From: Lentibacillus sp. JNUCC-1
GTDB lineage: Bacteria; Bacillota; Bacilli; Bacillales; Amphibacillaceae
Direction of reading: 5' to 3'
Length of the DNA stretch: 64,000 nt
Assembly (NCBI RefSeq): GCF_009741735.1
Contig: NZ_WHOH01000001.1
Coordinates: forward strand, 1,612,001 to 1,676,000
The position numbers were made by a program, and so were the translations under genes. Of this stretch, positions 60,037 through 64,000 are shown piece by piece. The notes under the pieces were generated by a model. The model was given only the letters and a program-made list of their open reading frames with translations, had not been told where the DNA came from and searched no databases. The number at the start of each line of letters is the position of its first letter. Position 1 is the first letter of the stretch.

Positions 60037-60258
60037 CTACTTCTTGGCGTTAAACTCCTCTTCTGTTACTTGTAATTGCTTTTTTAGAATTCCCTTCCAC
60101 AAATTACCTCTTACTTCTCCCGTTCCCCTCGAAACTTTTGTACGTTTTACAGTCCCATCGTCATTTTCTTTTCTAAAATAGATGTGATGCCCCTTTTTCT
60201 TGAATTCTTCCCAACCGTCTCGTCTACAAAAACGCTCTATTTCTCTCCAGCTTGGCAT
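60037..60258 (-). CDS. hicA: HicA-family toxin
   Basis: 73 residues. PSWREIERFCRRDGWEEFKKKGHHIYFRK is the double-stranded-RNA-binding-like HicA fold with the catalytic His in KGHHIYF. HicA cleaves mRNA. Unlike common HicA proteins it has a longer C-terminal helix (GNLWKGILKKQLQVTEEEFNAKK). It overlaps the antitoxin gene by 22 bases. Confidence 0.85.
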   Translation of the reverse strand: MPSWREIERFCRRDGWEEFKKKGHHIYFRKENDDGTVKRTKVSRGTGEVRGNLWKGILKKQLQVTEEEFNAKK

Positions 60259-60674
60259 GAAACTAATCCTCTAACTTCTTCACTACTATTTTGAGCCAAA
60301 ACATTCAAAATATAAGGGAACTGATCACGTCTATTTGGAGAATTGAAATACAGATTAAAATTAATTTGATATTCATTCGCATACTCAATCAATTCATCTA
60401 CAACTAAATCAAGGACTTCTTCTTCATTGTCCCCGTTCTCAACAATATCAAAGTTATCAAGAGTAGCGGTAATTGTGCCATCTTCCTCTTGCAAAAACCT
60501 GGCTGTAAAAGTAAAACGCGAGAAAGCCGCTTTTAAATGTTCTGAGCTTAAAGCAACCCATTTGTCTCTGTTACGTTTGACAAACTTAGGTCCATCTCTA
60601 ACGACATCATCGTTAAATTGACCCCAGTGTTTACGGACATCTGTTGCGTTCAACAATGTAGTCACATTAGTCAT
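60237..60674 (-). CDS. Hybrid antitoxin: Phd-like N-terminus, HicB-like C-terminus
   Basis: 145 residues. Residues ~1-45 (TLLNATDVRKHWGQFNDDVVRDGPKFVKRNRDKWVALSSEHL) look like the DNA-binding Phd/YefM fold. Residues ~50-140 (FTARFLQEEDGTITATLDNFDIVENGDNEEEVLDLVVDELIEYANEY) look like the partial RNase H fold of HicB that neutralises HicA. HicB usually has the DNA-binding part at the C-terminus; here it is placed at the N-terminus and of another type. It precedes hicA, the reverse of the common HicA-first order. It likely represses its promoter through the palindromes at 60703-60748. Confidence 0.75.
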   Translation of the reverse strand: MTNVTTLLNATDVRKHWGQFNDDVVRDGPKFVKRNRDKWVALSSEHLKAAFSRFTFTARFLQEEDGTITATLDNFDIVENGDNEEEVLDLVVDELIEYANEYQINFNLYFNSPNRRDQFPYILNVLAQNSSEEVRGLVSCQAGEK

Positions 60675-60702
60675 CTCCTTTCACCTCCTATAGTAGCATA
60701 TT

Positions 60703-60719
60703 ATGTACGTTGTGTACAT
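60703..60719. promoter_or_regulatory. Operator-like dyad 1 upstream of the HicB-type antitoxin
   Basis: ATGTAC-GTTGT-GTACAT, overlapping the likely promoter. Confidence 0.55.
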
Positions 60720-60726
60720 TATGTAC

Positions 60727-60748
60727 ATGCACATAACATTATGTGCAT
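60727..60748. promoter_or_regulatory. Operator-like dyad 2 upstream of the HicB-type antitoxin
   Basis: ATGCACATAA-CA-TTATGTGCAT, 10-base perfect arms. Another ATGTACAT at 60721 joins the two dyads, so ATGTRC(A)T elements repeat four times here. Confidence 0.65.
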
Positions 60749-60879
60749 ATTCTTAAATTTTTATTTATACATTTCTGTTTTTCCTATCCCTAGATCAAAA
60801 TTTCTCCAGGAAGATTGAAGAAATGAGTTCTGATGCAAACAAATACCAACAAAACTATTATGCCTTAAAACAAAAAAAC

Positions 60880-60904
60880 CGCTCATATTGATTGAACGGT
60901 TCTT
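60880..60904. terminator. Terminator-like hairpin by the intron 3' exon
   Basis: AAACCGCTCATATTGATTGAACGGTTCTTG on the plus strand; on the minus strand AACCGTTCAATCAATATGAGCGGTTTTTTTG. Weak stem with T7. It may have been the exon target context of the group II intron. Confidence 0.6.
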
Positions 60905-60940
60905 GATATATTCACCTTGTTATTCAACAAACGTTTGCAA

Positions 60941-63575
60941 TAGGTAAGCCTTTGAGGTCATCTCCAGCTTTTCCCCTGCTCCACACGGAGCGTGCAGGTT
61001 TCCCCGCACTCCGCGTTCCATCTAACAAAATATACTGAGTTATAAGTTCCTCGTTACTTCATGTTTGGAATTTTTAAATCGTTTCAAGCTCACATTTCCT
61101 ACGGAAACGATTGACTTTATTTATCATGTCTCCAGTAAGCTGAAATCCTTTTATAAGTCCATCAATCATCTTTTTATTAGTGGCATGGATTAACTTGTGT
61201 ATTCCTTTATGAAGGATACGGAGATTATCAAATTGGTCATTTCCGCCAAGGCTTAATGGTACATAATGGTGACAGTGAACATCAGCCGCAGGCAATTCAG
61301 CGCCTGTGATTTCACATTTTCCCATCTTCATACTGTACCTGCTGATTCGGTTATCCATGTATTCAATACTTCGGTTTGGAAGTGTTGATTTCATGAGTAA
61401 GCCTATTTCGCTTTGGATGTCTGAACGCAGCTTTTTGTGTATCATATTCCTTCCTTCTTCCGTGAAAGGCGTCATTTTTGGAGTAAATCCAAAGGCATTC
61501 AACGTTTTTACATCCGAAAGTGGGAATAGATATACACCAGCAATTTGAAATGTTTTAAATCTATTAGGATACATCTTTTTATAAGTTGGTGGCGGATTAG
61601 CTGGATGACCGTATTTGCCCACTGGTCTAAGATGATTGTAAATGAACGCACCTAAATCATAGGCAAGACGTGAAAACTCGAGATTAACCTTGGTAGCCCT
61701 TTTGAAATATTGATGAATTCCTAAAACAAAACTATTGAAAAGCAACGCATTCATTGCCGAGGGAGAGGTTCTAATTCTCCGAATTAGTTTCTTAGCCTCT
61801 TCTTTGATTTTGCGTTTTTTACTCGCTTTAATGCCAGTGCGTGCAACACGCTTTTTACCCTTTTTGTCAGCTCGGATGGTGAATCCTAGAAATTCGGATT
61901 CTCTTTTCCGTAAATTCACTATCTGTGATTTTTCAGGCGAAATATCCAGTCCCAAACGGTCTTTGAGAAATAGCCTCACGGCATGGTACCATTTTTGGGC
62001 TGTTTTTCCATCCTTACATAAAATTTTAAAATCATCCGCATAGCGAACGAGATAGCCTTCCTTCAGATTAGTACGCTTTTTGGCTAGTGTTTCACCAGTC
62101 CTAGATTGAAAAGATTTGGAAAGAGGGAAGAATTCCCACTGTCCCGCAACCCATTGGTCGAGGTCATTCAGCACAACGTTTGCAAGTAAAGTTGATAACA
62201 ATCCACCCTGCGGAACGCCTTGAGATGGTGTTCCTTCACCATCTATTTCAGCTTTGAGCATTTTGCCAATACAAGCTAGTACTTTTCGGTCTTGGATTCC
62301 CATATTCCATAGTTGCTTAATAAGCAATGTATGGTTAATATGGTCAAAGAATCCCTTTATATCAATGTCCACCACAAAATGAAAATGGGCTTGATTGATT
62401 AAAGATTGAATTCTTGCCATGGCGTGATGCGCAGAACGTAATGGTCTAAATCCATAACTATGATTATAGAACTGGGCTTCCGCAATCGGTTCAAGCACTT
62501 GTTTAAAACATTGTTGAATGATTCGATCTAATATACAAGGGATGCCGAGGGGTCTCCACTTTCCATTATCTTTTTCAATCCATTTTCGTCTAACCTTTTT
62601 CGGACAATAGTTTTCTAGCTGGTTTCGGATTTCCATCATGAGTTTTTCTTCAGACCATTTTTTCATATCACTTATCGTTCTTCTATCCGTTCCAGGTGTC
62701 TTAGACCCTTTGTTGGACTTGATAGTACGATAAGCAAGCAAGATATTTTCTCTTGATATGATAACATCGTAAAGATGTGAAAAAGCTTGTTGATTCAAAC
62801 TTTTATCATATAAATCCGTAAACGTTTCCGTCATATCGTAGTAATCCCAATATCGTAAAGCTTGCACTGTGGCATCCCTCCTGTTGGAGTGATGTTCCCA
62901 CGTTCCTACCCGACCGGTGCAATGCACGTATGGAAAATAACTTTTCATTTTATTAGACTTGGGGCTGTTCCTCCATTCCCATTACAGGAAATTCATCAGT
63001 CATGCCCCTACCCTCACAAGGATAAATGCCCTTCGGCATAAGTCTTATAGCAAACGTTTCGGATGACAGTCCTTGTTTCAACGTTCCTTGTTTTCCAAGT
63101 CCCTTACAACCTAGCTATCCGTACTGAACTTAGGTGTCCCCTGGAAGCCTGTGAGCTGGATACCGCCTTTGTTCGGTATAGCGTGTTTCATAGGGCGCAT
63201 TTTTACTGCACACCACTCACCCCATCGTTGGATGGGACATAAGTTTCCCTATGTTCAAACTTTAGACCTGTATATTCGGTTATTCGTCAGCTCCATATCT
63301 TTGAAGCCATTCTCACCATATCCAGTTTTTCAGCCGTAGGGCATATCCGTTGGCATACCTTCTCCGTGGGAGTGGCTTCAGCCTTCGTTCTGCCTTATCC
63401 ACCTGTACTTCAAACCCTGTAACCTGTCAGTCACAACGCATGCAGGAGTATTGACGGGATGGTTTTGGGAAACATGGTTCCGTCATTCCCTTCCTTGGTT
63501 GTAAAGTTAGAATTCATTTATGAATTCTCCGCCTTTCACGCTTGGTAGCGTTTATAGCAAAGCTTGTCGCGCGCG
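60941..63575 (-). mobile_element. Group II intron (complete, with maturase)
   Basis: Domain V is visible at 60985-61021 on the minus strand: GGAGTGCGGGGAAACCTGCACGCTCC with a GAAA loop. Domain VI follows and ends near 60941 (..GCTTACCTAT). The maturase frame fills domain IV. About 700 bases of structured domain I-III RNA lie at 62870-63575, starting near GCGCGCGACAAGC. The 5' edge is approximate. The intron sits in the intergenic region after the dehydrogenase gene. Confidence 0.85.
61074..62867 (-). CDS. ltrA: Group II intron reverse transcriptase/maturase with HNH endonuclease
   Basis: 597 residues from GTG 62867, 8 bases after AGGAGGG; a longer frame to 62948 crosses that site. RT domain with PLGIPCILDRIIQQ, HFVVDIDIKGFFDHI, PQGGLLSTLLANVVL and catalytic YADDFKIL. 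The maturase (X) domain is 400-500. The C-terminal HNH zinc nuclease has CEITGAELPAADVHCHHYVPLSLGG and NLRILH. All catalytic elements are intact, so the intron may be mobile. Confidence 0.93.
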   Translation of the reverse strand: MQALRYWDYYDMTETFTDLYDKSLNQQAFSHLYDVIISRENILLAYRTIKSNKGSKTPGTDRRTISDMKKWSEEKLMMEIRNQLENYCPKKVRRKWIEKDNGKWRPLGIPCILDRIIQQCFKQVLEPIAEAQFYNHSYGFRPLRSAHHAMARIQSLINQAHFHFVVDIDIKGFFDHINHTLLIKQLWNMGIQDRKVLACIGKMLKAEIDGEGTPSQGVPQGGLLSTLLANVVLNDLDQWVAGQWEFFPLSKSFQSRTGETLAKKRTNLKEGYLVRYADDFKILCKDGKTAQKWYHAVRLFLKDRLGLDISPEKSQIVNLRKRESEFLGFTIRADKKGKKRVARTGIKASKKRKIKEEAKKLIRRIRTSPSAMNALLFNSFVLGIHQYFKRATKVNLEFSRLAYDLGAFIYNHLRPVGKYGHPANPPPTYKKMYPNRFKTFQIAGVYLFPLSDVKTLNAFGFTPKMTPFTEEGRNMIHKKLRSDIQSEIGLLMKSTLPNRSIEYMDNRISRYSMKMGKCEITGAELPAADVHCHHYVPLSLGGNDQFDNLRILHKGIHKLIHATNKKMIDGLIKGFQLTGDMINKVNRFRRKCELETI

Positions 63576-63704
63576 CCCGTTAATGGAATTATCCACTTCT
63601 ACTATTAGCTGGTATTGCAGAATATCGTCAATATTCTTCTTAAAGAAGAGTTCAATATCACTTCGCTAATTTATCTACCTGGACCTAGCTGACAGTGATA
63701 ACAA

Positions 63705-63735
63705 AACCCCAAGTAACAGCTGCTACTCAGGGTTA
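63705..63735 (-). terminator. Terminator after dehydrogenase gene
   Basis: AACCCTGAGTAGCAGCTGTT-ACTTGGGGTT on the minus strand: stem AACCC/GGGTT with GTAGCAGC centre, followed by TTGTT. 12 bases beyond the stop. Confidence 0.65.
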
Positions 63736-63746
63736 AATAATACATT

Positions 63747-64000
63747 TTATTTCTCACCACTTAATTCAACTACTATTTTTGCTTGTGATTTATCGTTTGT
63801 CAATGCTTCGAATCCATTTTCAACAATATCATCCAATTGAATTTGGTCTGTAATAATTCCCTGTGGTTTTAATTGTCCTGTTCCCATTAAATCTACAGTT
63901 TGTTGGAATGTAGTAGGTGTATATGCGATTGTTGATGTAACTTTTACACCTGTATTTGTAAGCTGTATTGGATTCCATTCAATCTCCCTAGCAAATATAG
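63747..64000 (-). CDS. Zinc-binding (butanediol-type) dehydrogenase, C-terminal part
   Basis: 83 residues, open to the window end and stopping at TAA 63747. The reading NTGVKVTSTIAYTPTTFQQT, VDLMGTGQLKPQGIITDQIQ and LDDIVENGFEALTNDKSQAK is the closing part of a medium-chain zinc alcohol dehydrogenase, most like (R,R)-butanediol dehydrogenase (BdhA). The catalytic zinc site lies outside the window. It would interconvert acetoin and 2,3-butanediol with NAD. Confidence 0.8.
   Translation of the reverse strand, partial: IFAREIEWNPIQLTNTGVKVTSTIAYTPTTFQQTVDLMGTGQLKPQGIITDQIQLDDIVENGFEALTNDKSQAKIVVELSGEK

Overview
The window reads as chromosome of a low-to-moderate GC, halotolerant member of the Bacillaceae (Lentibacillus/Virgibacillus/Oceanobacillus-like; genus inferred from gene content, not proven). 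Supporting signs are AGGAGG-type ribosome sites with frequent GTG/TTG starts, T-box leaders, an opuC osmoprotectant transporter, a Bacillus-type yrk sulfur operon, DUF3231, CBO0543 and NlpC/P60 proteins, and Bacillales-type dispersed GC-rich repeats.

Layout. 1-4.4 kb: 3' end of a sensor kinase, a rhodanese/metallo-beta-lactamase sulfur enzyme, phage-replication remnants (G39P-like, DnaD-like, excisionase-like), a DUF2513 protein and a 41-residue basic protein. 4.5-12.3 kb: defence island with a type I restriction system (hsdM-hsdS-hsdR, hsdR frameshifted), an ASCH protein and an orphan AbiEi-type antitoxin. 12.4-16.9 kb: acetyltransferase, DUF3231 protein, AT-rich secreted proteins and several gene remnants. 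17-22.4 kb: opuCABCD plus a co-directional M20 amidohydrolase, divergent from a GbsR/OpcR-type regulator. 23-27 kb: cstR-controlled yrkE-F-grx-H-I-J operon for persulfide handling, with repeated 16-bp operators. 27-37.5 kb: MFS transporter, GRAM protein, membrane-anchored MutS-like ATPase with a MerR regulator, XRE/membrane pair with two perfect operators, truncated haemoglobin, an IS1341-type TnpB element that appears to have split a membrane-protein gene, two CBO0543 proteins and pheA. 38.3-44.6 kb: two tandem tyrosine (TAC) T-boxes ahead of aroG-aroC-hisC-tyrA-aroA. 46-54 kb: lipoprotein and a complete four-gene Wadjet (Jet) plasmid/phage defence operon. 54-60 kb: trans-sulfuration enzyme, lipoprotein, NlpC/P60 endopeptidase, YdjM-type protein, MetE-like methyltransferase. 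60-64 kb: HicA toxin with a hybrid Phd/HicB antitoxin, a group II intron with full-length maturase, and the 3' end of a butanediol-type dehydrogenase.

How it works together. Sulfur-stress genes at 23-27 kb and the separate paralogue at 0.8-1.9 kb share a putative CstR operator (ATACC-N6-GGTAT). The aro operon supplies tyrosine/phenylalanine precursors under charged-tRNA(Tyr) control. Defence is layered: restriction-modification, Wadjet, toxin-antitoxin remnants.

The most unusual signal is non-coding: five intergenic arrays of imperfect 20-21 bp units (647, 37941, 44717, 54058, 57860) that, when put on the right strand, all share a TATC-N-GG core with two-helical-turn spacing. Two other dispersed repeat families (R1, R2) and a GC-rich family are also present, and two of the arrays abut R1 or R2 copies. 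Several genes are broken at short homopolymer or dinucleotide runs, which may be real decay or base-calling error.
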